In this document: piece after piece, positions 36,590 through 48,947 of the stretch | Position numbering within the stretch: the first letter of the stretch is position 1 | Layout: each line of letters begins with the position of its first letter | NCBI RefSeq assembly: GCF_933775445.1 | Contig: NC_065876.1 | Span: forward strand, 10,354,001 to 10,418,000 | Direction of reading: 5' to 3' | Source of the DNA: Argentina anserina | Lineage: Eukaryota; Streptophyta; Magnoliopsida; Rosales; Rosaceae | Length of the DNA: 64,000 bases | The notes under the pieces: generated by a model | The model's input: only the letters and a program-made list of their open reading frames with translations | The model's database searches: none | What the model was told of the DNA's origin: nothing | Position numbers and translations under genes: made by a program

Positions 36590-37760
36590 GAAGTCCGGTT
36601 AAGTGTCTTTTAGGTCCAAAGGTCATTATGGTCCAGGTCACAAGTCCAAGTCCAAATGTCCAGTCAAAGGGTCCGAGTCTGAAATCAAGTCAAAGTCTGT
36701 ACGCATAAGTCGTTATGGAATGGGAACCTCTCTTAATATTGCCTAATAAGTCGAGTTTGACCGTCCGTTTTATAAATAGTAATTACATGAACAATAATTT
36801 TATGAACAGTAATCAGTCGTTCTGAATCGGCACCTGAGATTTTACGTATCGTTTTCTAAACACTTTATCATGCTATTAGGTGACCGATGAAACGAGTGAG
36901 GGAATCGTTCTCGGTGTCGTGGAAATTTCACGCAGGAAATAAGGTGAGTAAATCTCACTATGATGAGTTTACCCTTGGAGGTGACTCATTACGATTTTTT
37001 AAAAAGATTGAACCATGACATGTATATAATATAATGGGTTGTGTACGTGTATAAAAATGGTAAATACGATACATATATATGAGTTGCTATATTATATAAT
37101 GTTACGTTTTTATTTCCAAATGAGTTTATATTGTGGCAACTATATTTATATTGTTGAGCAAAAGTCGCTTGGTTGTAAGTATAATAAACATGCGTTGATT
37201 GGTATTGTACGTGGTTTTAACATGAAGTATTGTTAAAACGTTTTTCTGGTCTTCAGACGTTGTTGTCAGTAATCGGAACCAAGCTTTAGCCGGGTGTCAG
37301 TTACAATCAGTTAGAGCTCTAGTTTGTCTACTTGTGTAATGCATGAGGGGTAACAGATGAGTTGCATGGGTCTCATGAATACCCATGTTTTTGTGTGATA
37401 TTGGGTAACAGATATGTTGCCCAGTATTTGTCGGCGTACTGCATGAGGGGTAACAGATGAGTACCTTGGTCTCATGAGTACCCGTGTTTTAAATGGTATT
37501 ACGGTAAACAGATGAGTTGCCCAATGTCTCATGAGTACATATTTTCTAATATTATTGGATAACCAGATGGGGCGTCTCATGAGTACATTTATCTTTAAAT
37601 GTTATCAGTTATTTTCTTTTGTATGTGATGTGTGTTATACTGTTGGTTTACTCATACGAGCTGCAAATCTTACCGGATTTGTGTTTACAATCCCAGTGCA
37701 CATATTTGATGGTGTAGGGGATAGTTTTGCAGGTGTGGATTAGCAGAATTGGAGGGCTTA
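36590..37760 (+). repeat. partial large LTR, plus orientation, with expanded tandem repeats
   Basis: The segment is homologous, in inverse orientation, to 48948-49920. Shared landmarks include gaccgatgaaacgagtgag, ttcacgcaggaaataaggtgagtaaatctcac, ggtttactcatacgagctg and gtttacaatcc. A TATA-like ttataaatagt lies at about 36770. The outer edges are unclear, so it is a truncated LTR. Between 37311 and 37590 a motif containing gtaacagatgagttgc and tctcatgagtac is repeated about four times, while the other copy has only one. The style resembles LTRs of plant Ty3/gypsy chromoviruses, but this is not proven. Confidence 0.6.
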
Positions 37761-38274
37761 ACTATGAAGATTGTCGCAGTTTATTTCTTCTATTTGTGGT
37801 GAGGATTGAGAGAATTTTACATAACCTACTTGGTTATGCAGTAGTTGGCATGGTAATCCTACTTGTTTTCTTATAAAAGAATGCAGGATTAATTTGTGGT
37901 AAATGAGTCCATTCTATGGATATACTTGGAAGGAACTACAAATTCTGTAGAGCCTTCCAAATTAATCCACCCCTCTATAAGTCTATATAAGAAAAGAAAA
38001 GCCTATTCAGATCCATCCTCCTCCCCAAGCCTATTCTTACCGACTAATATTGAGCAAATATCAAGCAAAGAACGCAGTTCAAAATTTCTGGGCACAATGC
38101 AAAAGATGAAAAGGCCTTGATTAATCTTATTGTTTTGATAGATCTGAGAGCACATTGTGTAGGGGGCCAGTAGTCTATATCAGATTCTTACTCCCATAGA
38201 ACCATTTCGTCCAGCATTCCTATGAGTTTACCAAAATATATGTACAAACCAGATGATGATGCTGAAACAAATTA
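37761..38274. other. spacer and probable 3' UTR of the transporter gene
   Basis: No coding feature recognised. The part nearest 38275 should be the 3' UTR of the WAT1-like gene on the minus strand. Confidence 0.35.
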
Positions 38275-41050
38275 TCAACTTAAAAGAGGCTTCTCTGCAT
38301 CAAACTCACTTTCCATGTCAATCCCTGGAAATCCTTCCTTTCCTTTCGCCCATAGGAAAAAGTAGAGGCCAGTAAACATGAGGCACATACCAGCAAGGCT
38401 GAAAGATATATTTACATATGTAGATTAAGTTAATACTTTTCTGCCATTTACAGAATTACAGCTCAGTGTAAAGATTATACTCAGTAAAGAAGTAGAAAAT
38501 AGTTGAAGTACCTTCCAACACTGATGGATTCTCCTAAGGTGATAACTGAAAGAACAACTGAGCAGACAGTTCCAATGGGGCTAAACATCGACACCAAAAC
38601 AGGCCCTCTCTTCTTCATTGCCCACCCATTGAAGCTAATACAAGCCCCACTCACTGTACCTCCCTGTGAAATAGAAAGTTATAGAAGAAAATCAAGAAAT
38701 GTTACAGTACCTCTTATCTCTATCACGTTAACAGTTCAATTTTGCAAAAAAAGAACACAAGGCGAGTGCAATGCATTCCCGAAACCCATGTAGCAACTGT
38801 TTTGTTTGATGTATTATGTTATTTGCCAGCCTATTAGTATCAAAACCTTGATTGCAACTTAATAGAGACTTTAGGTTTGGAACCCCGATCCATATATTCC
38901 TAATTAATCTAATAATGTTAGGAAATAGGAATAGCTCTCAAAACTAAAGACAAGAAGTCATGCGTACCAGTACAGAAAAGCCAATCAAGTCTCGAGCACT
39001 GACGAGGGGCCAACCAAGTTCAATTTTATGAACTTGAATGAATTGTACAGCAGCAGTTATAAACACCCCTATCAAAGATGTTATGGCACACAAGGACATA
39101 GGTGCAGGAAAATCACCCAATGTTGTAGCCTGCAGTTATAAAATGAGCACAAATTTTACTGATTAATACTGCTCAATGTATAAGGGAAGATAACACTATT
39201 TTTTAGTTGTCAAGGATGATCACCACCTGCAAGACAATATTGCTGGATAAAACAAACACGGCAGCAAGGAGATACAAGCAACCGATAATTTTCTGCTTGT
39301 CGAAGATCACATCAGGAGAATGAGCTTGAAATTTAATCTCTGTTGCTTGGCTGGAAGTGGTGCTTTGCATCACGCTCATTATCAGAGCGCCTACCACACA
39401 CAACATTGTGCCTAGAATCTTTACTTTGCTGTATAGACAACTAATTTTTATTTTCTCCAATCTGCATTTGCCATCAGAACAAAGTCGTGTTCTGTTATAT
39501 ATACCAGTGATTCTATAAAAGAAGTGGTGAAAGTTAAACTCTAGATACCTTACAGTACAAGCGATGACAAATATGAATCCCGGAGCAAGATTAGGCATGG
39601 CTGTTGCCATTGCTGGTGAAGTAAGCACGATCCCCTTTAAAAATAGAACCTGAAACAAAGTTACTCTGCAGCCAAACAAAGCAGAAATGTCATATTTTGT
39701 CAAATTAATTTACGATTAAGCTGAAGTACTGGACGTAGAGCAGGTCCATTCATGGTCAACCACCACCATGATTATACTATTAATCTACAAATTTTTTTTG
39801 CTGAAATACAAAAGTTGTTTTAGCCAGTAGGCAAAGGGTTAGGTTAACACTTCTATGTTCTTACAGAATAAAAAGGGATTGTGTATTTACTGCTTTAAGA
39901 AGAAACATTTTTTTGAGTAATCTATAAGAAGAAACATGTTCCTTGCGACTTGCGAGAATAAGTAGTACTAAATGGTAGACGAGAGTTTAAACTTTAAAGT
40001 TGATAGAAGTTCTCGTTTTAAGATGCAGCAACTAACTAACATTCAAAGTCAAAATCTTGTATACACTATACCTATGGAAACTAGAAGGTTAGGTTTCGAG
40101 GGCGTTGCTTTAGGCTTTGCCCAGTTGCCCATTGTAAGCTTATTCTGATGTTTTATACCAAACAAAACGAGTAGATTAATTGACAAACTATATGTCACAC
40201 TAATATGAAGGTCTATCTAAGATCGAATACTCAAAACCCTCAAATGCCCTAGAATCCTAGACGAGTGGGCTTCAATTCTAAATACCTTTCAATATCAAAT
40301 TAATTGATCTAATTCAAGAACGAAGAATATTTTGATTTTAGTTTGAGAACAGAATTAAAGAACAATTGTATTTGGCCTGGCTTCATAATATTGTTCGATT
40401 ATTATAAACAAACATGAGATTTGTTACAAACTCGGGTTAACAAGGATATGTTTTTCTTTTGCCCGAGGTTCACCCCCTTTTAAATACCACAAGTTCAGAA
40501 CTTTAATTTCAACACTAGACCAAAGTGATGAAATAGAATAATCCAACCAAGACTTGCTACTAGATTACGATGATTGATGCTTGTGGGTTGGGTAAGAAAT
40601 GAGTATATAGCTAAACGGCATTCTAGGAAAAATACTACATTTCCGTCAAAATTAAAAAACAAACGTAAAATTTGACATACCCTCCAAAGGCGATCAAGAC
40701 CAACTGAATCATAAACTTGAGGCTGATTTTGTTTGGCCATTTGCTCCTGCAATTAACAGAATCACAGATGAATACATCAAACCTAACCTAAAATAATGCA
40801 TTTATTAATTCAGAAATATAACACTAATGATTTTCTATATCAAAACAAGGATTTACCTTTCAAAACAGTAAGCAATGGGAGAGAGGATGATGAAGGTAGC
40901 GAAGCTTGAGTAGATAACAATGGTGAGAGGGCCAAGGCCTAAAGACATAAAATAGCTCAGCAAAATAGAATTCCCAGCATACACAAATTGCACCCCTACC
41001 AGTCCCCCTATCAGAGCAACATCTTCGATCATCTCCCTCTTAAACCTCAT
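38275..41050 (-). CDS. WAT1-related (nodulin MtN21/EamA-type) transporter, 7 exons
   Basis: A plant-type drug/metabolite transporter with two EamA repeats, predicted to span a membrane about ten times. By-eye exons: 41050-40857, 40746-40681, 39665-39549, 39461-39227, 39129-38968, 38663-38512, 38398-38275. All have GT-AG borders and add to 1,050 bases in one frame (349 residues, normal for the family). Family signatures seen: AGNSILLSYFMSLGLGPLTI in exon 1, FMIQLVLIAFGG, then LKGIVLTSPAMATAMPNLAP in exon 3, and GWAMKKRGPVLVSMFSPIGT in exon 6. It ends ESEFDAEKPLLS, a short acidic tail with a dileucine. Plant members move amino acids, auxin or other metabolites across plasma membrane or tonoplast (Arabidopsis WAT1 is a tonoplast auxin exporter); the substrate here cannot be told from sequence. 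It looks closest to the At5g40-47 group of WAT1-related proteins, from memory. No disruption seen. Confidence 0.93.
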
Positions 41051-41377
41051 TTTTTTTCCCTTTCCTCCTCACCCAACAAACCCTATTCTGGTTGGTGAAA
41101 ATAAACACCCCAACACAAACTATGTAATATTCACTTCTTCTTCTCGATCTTCTTCTCTATCTCCTGTATTTCCATTCCTCTTCTGGGTTTTTGCTTTGAA
41201 GGGGGATATATCAGATTTTAACGTAAAAAACTTGTCTTTACAGCTTGGCCTTTTCCTCTCTACCTGTTTTTGATTTCTGAGCTAACCTTCATGACGGTTG
41301 GGTATGGAGGGGAGGTTTCTATATTCTATACCGGACGGTCTTTTCCTGGTTCGTCGCTTTCAAGAGTCTCTCAAATA

Positions 41378-41386
41378 CTTTTTATA
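41378..41386 (-). promoter_or_regulatory. possible TATA box of the WAT1-like gene
   Basis: On the minus strand the sequence reads CTATAAAAAG, about 330 bp upstream of the start codon. The intervening leader is CT/TC-rich, as in many plant 5' UTRs. The distance is on the long side, so this is a suggestion only. Confidence 0.4.
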
Positions 41387-43252
41387 GGGGAGTGCTCGTT
41401 TCAAATGTCCTTTTCTCTCTTTGCGTTCTTCTGCTCTACCTAACTCTTTTTTTTTTTACCTCTTCGATCTCCTAACCTAGATTTGTGTAATGGTGTTGCT
41501 TTTCTTTAATTTATAGTTTATACCATATCGTATTACGTTTCCTAAATTTTCTGTTTTGAACTACTAATCACAATTATTAGCTAGCCGCCCTATTAATCAC
41601 ATTTTTAACAGAAAGTAAGGATAAATTTATTAAAAATGAAGTCACTAAATGTGTTAAATGACTGAATGAACTAAAATTAAATTGAGGTAAAACTTGAGTT
41701 ACTAATGTAATAGCTTCTAAAGGTGAGGTTGAAAGTTTAAAATGACCAATACTTAGGGGGTTGTTTAGTTAAATCTCCCCACGAAATCAACCTGACATTA
41801 TAGAAAGCTTAATTTTAACCATTAATAATCACAATTTTAACATAAAGTAAGGATGAATTTGTAACATAGGAACGAAATTGCAACAATGTAGCAAGATTCC
41901 AACCAACAACAATATACTTGGTGTGAATCGTTGTAATTACAACTTGTTTTGTAAAATTCTTGGGCTAGGAACTCCATCTTGTTGCTTTTTCCTTTGGTCT
42001 GACATTTCTATTGAGTCAACTTACCAGTTCCTTGAAAAATGTTTTTCATTCTTCAAAGCAATAAACACGGATCCATGGAGGAACTTGTGTGCTTCAAATA
42101 TTGTAGACTTCAAAGATGGGGCCCATAGAGAAAGAATTTACTTGCTATTGAGAATTTCTACATTAAATATAATATACCATATCACGTGGGTTTATAAGGG
42201 TTTGTAGCTATACATTATGGGCTATGGGGCTGCCCAATACCCAGTTCATTTGACAGTCTTGTACGTATTGCATGCTAGATTATAGACAATGATTTTAAAG
42301 TTAGAGAACTGAGAACATATCTATTACTAACTCTATGTTGCTGCTTTTCGGGAGGAGATTAACGTAAGCAATAGTAATACTAAAAATAAATGACATGCAT
42401 CACTAACCTTTATAGCACTACCAAGGCCAATTGATAGTCTGATACCATATATAGACCATCCAACATGTGTTAAGGCTGCTTTAACAATGACAGACGTCAG
42501 TTTTTCATACATTGCTATCACAAAGTAAAAACTTAAAGAATAAGGAAGTGATACCTAATTGATAACACAGATGTCTCAAGTTTTGGGTTTGGGAGGAGAC
42601 TGAACAAGAGAACAACTATTTCGAGTATCTGATATTCGAAACTGCATTGAATAAATTCTAGTAAACCAGTATAGTTAGAGTTGAAAGACAGTTACAGGCC
42701 GGGAGTCTGCAACAGATATGTGCTACCTCACAATCATAGGGAGAAATTACCATATCATTATCTATAGCTGATGGAATGGCAAGCTTGATAAAGTTTAAGG
42801 AATCATCCAATGCATCTTTTGAGAATCATGTCCAAGTGTTTATGAAGACCGACAAGAACATCATATAACTTGTCAATAACAAATTTTTTTTGTGTATGTA
42901 AGAATCTGTGAGGCACTGGTGGAAGTAGGGCGAACGATTCAATCGGTATATATCAGCCATCGTTGATTCTTTTTTATATCGCGTGGTCTTGGCCAAGGGC
43001 AATGAGAATGGTGCTTGTGTACGTAGAAGTGGTAGAACCATATTGAGTGCCAAGGGAATATGCTCAGTGCTAACAATGTCAGCATTCCTCGTTGCATGTG
43101 AACTCCAAGCGTGCCCACTGCCCACTGCCCACATAGCGTCTGTGACGCACTTGCCGTTCCGACTGTATCAGATATCTTTCTTTATATATATTAACACAAT
43201 TTGACGTGCCTAACCGCTAACTAGAAAATTCTCAATTTACCCTTATTAATTA
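41387..43252. other. spacer upstream of the transporter gene
   Basis: AT-rich, with no recognisable gene. A plus-strand open frame at 41878-42207 (109 codons) and minus frames at 42333-43134 have no family signature. Sequence right up to 43257 (ending aaact) is the target site of the LTR element that follows. Confidence 0.35.
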
Positions 43253-43257
43253 AAACT

Positions 43258-43439
43258 TGTGAGGATGAAAAAATTGTGTATTATTGAATCATAATGGGGC
43301 CTATATATAGGCATTACAAAACCACAATCTCGTAGGATTCAGAGTCCTAATCTATTACGGAGATACTAATCTATCTCCTAACAGGAAACCTATTAAGCTA
43401 AGACACACACAAGAGTAGAATAATAATTCTCCCGGAACA
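43258..43439 (-). repeat. 3' LTR of the degenerate retrotransposon
   Basis: It spans TGTGAGGATG to CCCGGAACA on the plus strand and matches 46502-46685 with scattered differences (for example tataggcatt versus tatagacatt). Confidence 0.85.
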
Positions 43440-46183
43440 CTCCCCCTTGTGTCGCATGCCTAGGTTGCATGGTGCACACATCGTTGCCTCGGTAAAAACC
43501 TTGTCAAACAAAATAAAAACCTCTTGGGTAAAAATAAAAGCTTGATCAAAGGGAAAAAGAGCACAACGCACCGTCTACATTTGATAGCATCTTGTGAGGT
43601 AGACTCCCCCTGAAGTCTACGAAACAACTCCCCCTGACAAGTGTCATAATCATGGAGTACAAAGAACAACGTATACAACGTTCATTACATGCTTCTCAAA
43701 CGTAGTCTTGGGCTAATGATTAATCATTAATCTAGTCACACATCCTTAGATCATACATGCTATGCTTAGCCAAACTTAGATCTTAGGAAACAAGATTGCA
43801 TAACAACTCAAAACAAGAGTTTGCAATGAAAATCAGATTCTCGGGGAGAATGACCTTCACTCACTTAAACGGCCATAACTTCTTCATCAAAATAGGTATC
43901 AGCGAACCGTAAAATGTTCTGGAAAGTAGACACCCATGGCGTTACAGTGACATAAGGTTCACAACCTAATCCGATCGGAGCAGTTCACAGTGCTCTGTCG
44001 AAGTTGACTGACTTACAAATTTCCAGACAGAACTGTCATACTTTGCTAAAACGTCCATAACTCACTCAATATGATAGCTATGAACGAATGGTTTGTGTCC
44101 CTGGAAAGTAGACACATAGGCCTTTCCAACGGTACCAACTTCACCATATTTCATTTAGCGAGCTGTCTTGTAGGTCTCATTGATGTTGACCTACGAAACT
44201 GGACAGAATCTGATTTGTCACATTCAACGTGTCTTTCGCAAAAAGAATGGGGGAATGGACCAATGAAGGACTGATTTTGGTCCGAGATAGAACCGTACGC
44301 ATCCTCTACGCTACCAGTGTCGACTACTACACCAAGGCGTACGTTGATGGTGCTGGAGCTGCTGGCGGCGTTGGTGTGGTTAGGATTTGTGTTGGCTCAC
44401 TAAGTGTATAACTAAACCCATGTGAAAGGAGCAATGCAAGTCCAATGACGATGCATAGGCGCATAGTTAATTACGTTATAATGAAAGCAATAGTGTCCCA
44501 ACAACACTTACATATATGAATGTATAGCTCATTGAATCTCTTTATCATCGATACTTAGACGGAATAGATAATCAAGAATCAGCTTTCATATGAACACATA
44601 TGGGTATGAGTTCTTGCAATCGATTGTACTACATTCTCTTGAACGTCGCAATCTGATTACATAAGCTCTCCGTGGTCTGGAGGCATTTAAAGTCCCTCGG
44701 GCACTCTCATATCTGCGTCAAGATCCCTTTACATATATTCTATGACCACTATCATATGCTGCAAATCAGTTTTCATGGACACTACTACTGATCAAGTAGC
44801 GGAAAGCAATTATGTCCATAACAAGAGAATATAACTCATCGTAGTCAATACTAGGATACTGAGACAATCTTTGCGCCATAAGTCCTGCATATATCGCATG
44901 ACTTCATCTTTCTCATTACACTTACGAACAACAACCAACATAACAAGTCTAGTTCGGCCTGTATTGATTCTTTCCACTTCGGTCAAGTTGCTCATCGTTG
45001 ATACTTTACAACGGAATAAGATCATAAGCGAATACATCATCAATCATGGGAGATCAATCCATTAAACACATGCACGCGATGTATACGATCAATTTGTGAG
45101 AATTATATTCTTCTCTAACATCAACAAAAGGACTCTGTAGCGTCCCACATAAACTTAGTTGATACACATATTTAGAGAATATCTCTTGATGATGGACGAA
45201 ATACTTGTGCCTACGCATCTCGCTTCTTTCTGGTTTTGATTCCAGAGAATAATGGTCTCCCCCTTATCCAGGTAGGAGCCAAGACCGAAGCTATGACCCT
45301 TATTAGTCCATCTTTGCGTTTGCCGCCCTTGTTTTGTGGTGCAATACCACGGGCGCCAACAACACCACAACGTACGATGGTGTCATCGCCAGCTTCCTTC
45401 CCACTGTCAGGGACGTTTATTGAATCACTTTAAGTGTGTCCCATAGAATGTGTTATTTTTGGAATCTTTTGTCAGCAAATAGTGCTGCTTCAGAGTAATG
45501 AATTTCAACTCAAATAAATGAGTACGTAGACCTTGGGATTATCGTTTATAGACATGAGTTTAAGAAAACTCAAACATTCAAATAACTGTCGCGAAGACGA
45601 CTCATCCATAAGAAACGAGGGTTGTATAGGTTTCGAATAATCGAAACTATTCAAGTATGTAACCGGAATTAGAAAGAGTTGTGATGTATATGGTCACAAA
45701 ATAATCGATGCATATCGGCGATTCTTATGATCGCACCCAAAACAGCGGTGTACTCAGACAACCACACGAAATCGATTTCTTCCTTTTAAATAATAACGTG
45801 ACTCCCCCAGGACTGTCACACGAAAAATGTCGACCAAGAGGGGAATCATATCCCTCTTTGGTCTCATCGGCGTTATAAGAAAGGCCGGAAAAGAAGACAT
45901 GAAAAAAAAGGCTAATAGCGCCCGATAATTTATATATATATCTTCAAAAGCAGCAACTTTAAGAAAAACATACTTATTGGTCTGCCAAATAGACCGCATA
46001 TAATTAAATTTCTCTACAAATCGATCGTCATGCATGAATTTGCTTGATGAATTCCTTTTCGATCTTCGTCCGATGACATAAAAATCTTGGGAGGATACGA
46101 TCGAAATCGTATGTAGATGACAAAAGTATCGTCCATCTCAGCATGAATGTCATCACCATAGTACGACGAGCAATGATTATACC

Positions 46184-46392
46184 CTGCGGGGCTGCGTGCA
46201 AGGGCTGCAGGGGAGTCGCAGGGGCGGCAGGGCAGAATCTGCGTGCGGGGCTGGCTGCGTGCAGGGGTGCGTGCAGGGCTGTTGCAGGGGCAACGTGCAG
46301 GGGCTACGAGCAGGGCCTGCAGGGGCTGCGATGCGGGGGCTGCAGGGGTAGCAGCGGGGGGACTGCAACAACGGTGAGCAGGGGCTGCGCCG
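46184..46392. repeat. GC-rich minisatellite in the retrotransposon leader
   Basis: Irregular tandem copies of a G-rich unit around gctgcgtgcagggg and gggctgcagggg. It lies between the 5' LTR and any gag, in the position of the 5' untranslated leader. Open frames on both strands here come from compositional bias and are not genes. Confidence 0.85.
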
Positions 46393-46501
46393 ACGAGGAG
46401 ATGCTGGAGGCCGGAGATGACGGCGGCCGGCGGTAGAGAAAATAAAAAAAAATTCTAAGGCTCTAAAAGTTAAGGGTTTTAGGGCAAAGTGCGTGATAAC
46501 G

Positions 46502-46685
46502 TGTTTCAGGATGAAAAAATTGTGTATTATTGAATGATAATGGGGCCTATATATAGACATTACAAAACCACAATCCCGTAGGATTCGGAGTCCTAATCTA
46601 TTACGGAGATGCTAATCTATCTCCTAATAGGAAACCTATTAGGCTAAGACACACACAAGGGTATAATAGTAATTCTCCCGGAACA
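46502..46685 (-). repeat. 5' LTR of the degenerate retrotransposon
   Basis: It spans TGTTTCAGGATG to CCCGGAACA on the plus strand. Read on the minus strand the TATATATAGG promoter box lies near its middle. The sequence immediately inside reads cgttatcacgcac on the minus strand, resembling a decayed primer-binding site. Confidence 0.85.
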
Positions 46686-46716
46686 AAACTTTAAATATTA
46701 GACAATAGTTATAATT

Positions 46717-47574
46717 TAAGTAGCACAGACAGAGACACAAGTGTCCGTATTGGACACAATACGATACACGAACACGTAAAATGAAAATTATTTTGGACAC
46801 AGTCACGTGATAGACATATTAATTAAATATAATTTTATCATATATATTTAAAAATAATTAGGGTGTCTATCTCATATAAAGATAATAATGTTGGGGTACT
46901 TATCTAATAGGCAATAGGTTTTTCCCTTTATTTGAAATCATAAAACATGTATTCAAATGGGTTGAAATCCATTTATCTAAAAAACAAATTAGTTGCAACT
47001 TAGTTGAAAAACCAAAGACTAGAGTAGTTGAAAATCTTGAAATTGACGGTTCTCTCTCTTTACTCAAACAACTTAACCTCTTTCCTCTTAATCCCTCACA
47101 ACCGCCATGGTGTCTTCATTCTTCAACACCAGAACCTCCTTCGGTTCGTCCCCTCACCCAATTCCAAAACCTTTATGAATACATACCCAATTACAATTCT
47201 CCACATAGCAATAAGAATCATTAGACCCAACCAAGATTAAACATTCTAAATTGAAGAATTGAAGAACAGAGAATCGAAAGTCGAAAATTGAACGATGAGG
47301 AGACGTAAGGTGAGCTTCTCTGTCTATGAATCTCTGATGATATGGAAAGACCTTCACAAGATCTTCTCGCAACTTAAGGCCATGAATCCAATCAAAATCA
47401 GTGACCTTGTCAATCTTGGAGTGTCCGTTTGCGTGTCCATTCAGAATTTGCACGTGTCCAAGCCGTGTCTGAATAGAATACTCGTGTCCTTGCGTATTTG
47501 GACGTGTCCATGCGTGTCCGTGTCCGTGTCGGACACACGATACGCAATAAGACAGCCGTGTCCATGCAACATAG
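46717..47574. mobile_element. non-autonomous hAT-like element with GTGTCC subterminal repeats
   Basis: An identical 9-bp string, gttataatt, flanks the unit at 46708-46716 and 47575-47583 (8 bp of it is enough for a hAT duplication). The termini, TAAGTAGCACAGACA at the left and TATGTTGCATGGACA at the right on the minus strand, resemble the TATGTAGCACCGACA ends of the larger hAT at 51870-55745. The right 150 bp (about 47419-47565) contains around nine GTGTCC/GTGTCG motifs, and the left end has their complement GGACAC, the arrangement expected of transposase-binding subterminal repeats. The interior has a GT-rich leader-like segment and a frame starting MRRRKVSFSVYESL that I do not recognise. 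Confidence 0.65.
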
Positions 47575-47583
47575 GTTATAATT

Positions 47584-48947
47584 GTAAATTAATAAATAAA
47601 TAAACATCGGCGTGTGGGAGGAAATTTTGCCCACTGTCTATGATTACAACTCCTCAATTATTATTATTGTTATTATTATTATTAAATTTTATAAAGCAAA
47701 TTAGTGTGCACGTAGTTAAAATGTTAGTATGTAGAAAAAAGAAATTGAGGAAAATTAGATCGTTAATCTTCGAATGTCAGTGAATTAATTTTTACTCGCA
47801 TGCCTTTTTGAGTTGTTTCGCATCCATTCACGATCCATCAGGCCCAAATGCCCAATCCATGAAATTCAGTCCAAATAAATAATGGGGAACCAAACCCACA
47901 TGACCTATGTTGGCTATGTATATAAATACTCGTTGCCTCTAGATCCCAAATAGAGAGAAGATGTTATGATCGATCTATAAGAAACTAACGAGAAGAAGGA
48001 TTCTAAAAGGGGTGCTTCTAAATGTACCGAGTATCACAATTTTTGGCACATATTTTTACATTTTCCCCATTTATTAGAAAATCTAATAGAGTATTATTAG
48101 TGTAATTAAACAAGCATACCAAACACCAGGCTTGTGATTCAGGTGCAGTACGATCTTCAAGGCCAAACAATAGATCAAGCATTAAGTTTCTTCTTTAAAT
48201 TTGTACTTCGATCATTTCAAAATTTTATATCCAACTGAAAAATAAAAAACTTATAAATTCCAAATAATCAGCAAATAAAGTAATTTGACAAAGAAAGGAA
48301 ATAAGAATCATCAAGGAAGTGTGTGAGAGAGTCAAAGTCCTCCAATACAACCCATCGAGCGACCACGATCCATATGTATATCAAATCTGGGTACTTCCCA
48401 GATTCCCAATGAGAACCCACAATCATACTTCTTTCTCTTGAATAACATTAGTTATATTAGGAAACCATGTATAATTGTGCTTTCATGTATTCATGTCAAT
48501 TGGAACCATGATTCAGAAACCATGGCCGATCATCGGGGATAGAGGATGCCTTGGGGTCATGAACTTAATTTTCAATTATCTTTTTTCATATTCAAATACA
48601 ATATACAGTTTACAACCTACGATGATTATTTTGTATCTTTCTCCCTGAATTGTCTCTAACACTATTAGACTCTGTTCATAACGAGCCGCTTTTTAGTATG
48701 ATTGGAGCTCATATTCTTGCTGAAACCCCTAGAGTTTGACCATTAAATGATTAGGCACTTCCCCAATATGTATGGTCCTAGTCCTATGTATTGAAATTTA
48801 GCCCAAGTTTGTCAGTTTAATGTCATTCTTATCAAAGTATTGTGATAAGATTATAGCCGGTGCTGATATTCTGAGAGGCCCAAGAGATTGAGCATGAACT
48901 AAATCATTAAGCCATTGCAAAGTGTTAACATATATTCTGTTAATTTT
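47584..48947. other. spacer
   Basis: AT-rich with no recognisable gene or repeat structure beyond a short (ATT)n run at about 47657-47686. Confidence 0.35.

Larger units (their letters stand above)
43258..46685 (-). mobile_element. degenerate LTR retrotransposon, probably Copia, minus orientation
   Basis: Two LTRs of about 183 bp enclose a 3.06-kb interior, and identical 5-bp flanks aaact lie at 43253-43257 and 46686-46690. Orientation is minus: read that way the LTR starts TGTTCCGGGAG, contains a TATATATAGG box, and is preceded at 43440-43449 by caagggggag, a polypurine tract. The interior has no long frame. Weak Copia-like traces (for example MRVPEGLKMPPDHGEL with stops, around 44.68 kb) suggest a heavily decayed or deleted pol. 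Just inside the 5' LTR is a GC-rich minisatellite (46184-46392). The two LTRs differ at several positions, so the insertion is not recent. Confidence 0.8.

Noticed and set aside
46143..46560. Long open frames on both strands (97 and 127 codons)
   Set aside because: Both arise from the G/C-rich minisatellite in the retrotransposon leader; the translations are low complexity and mutually overlapping.
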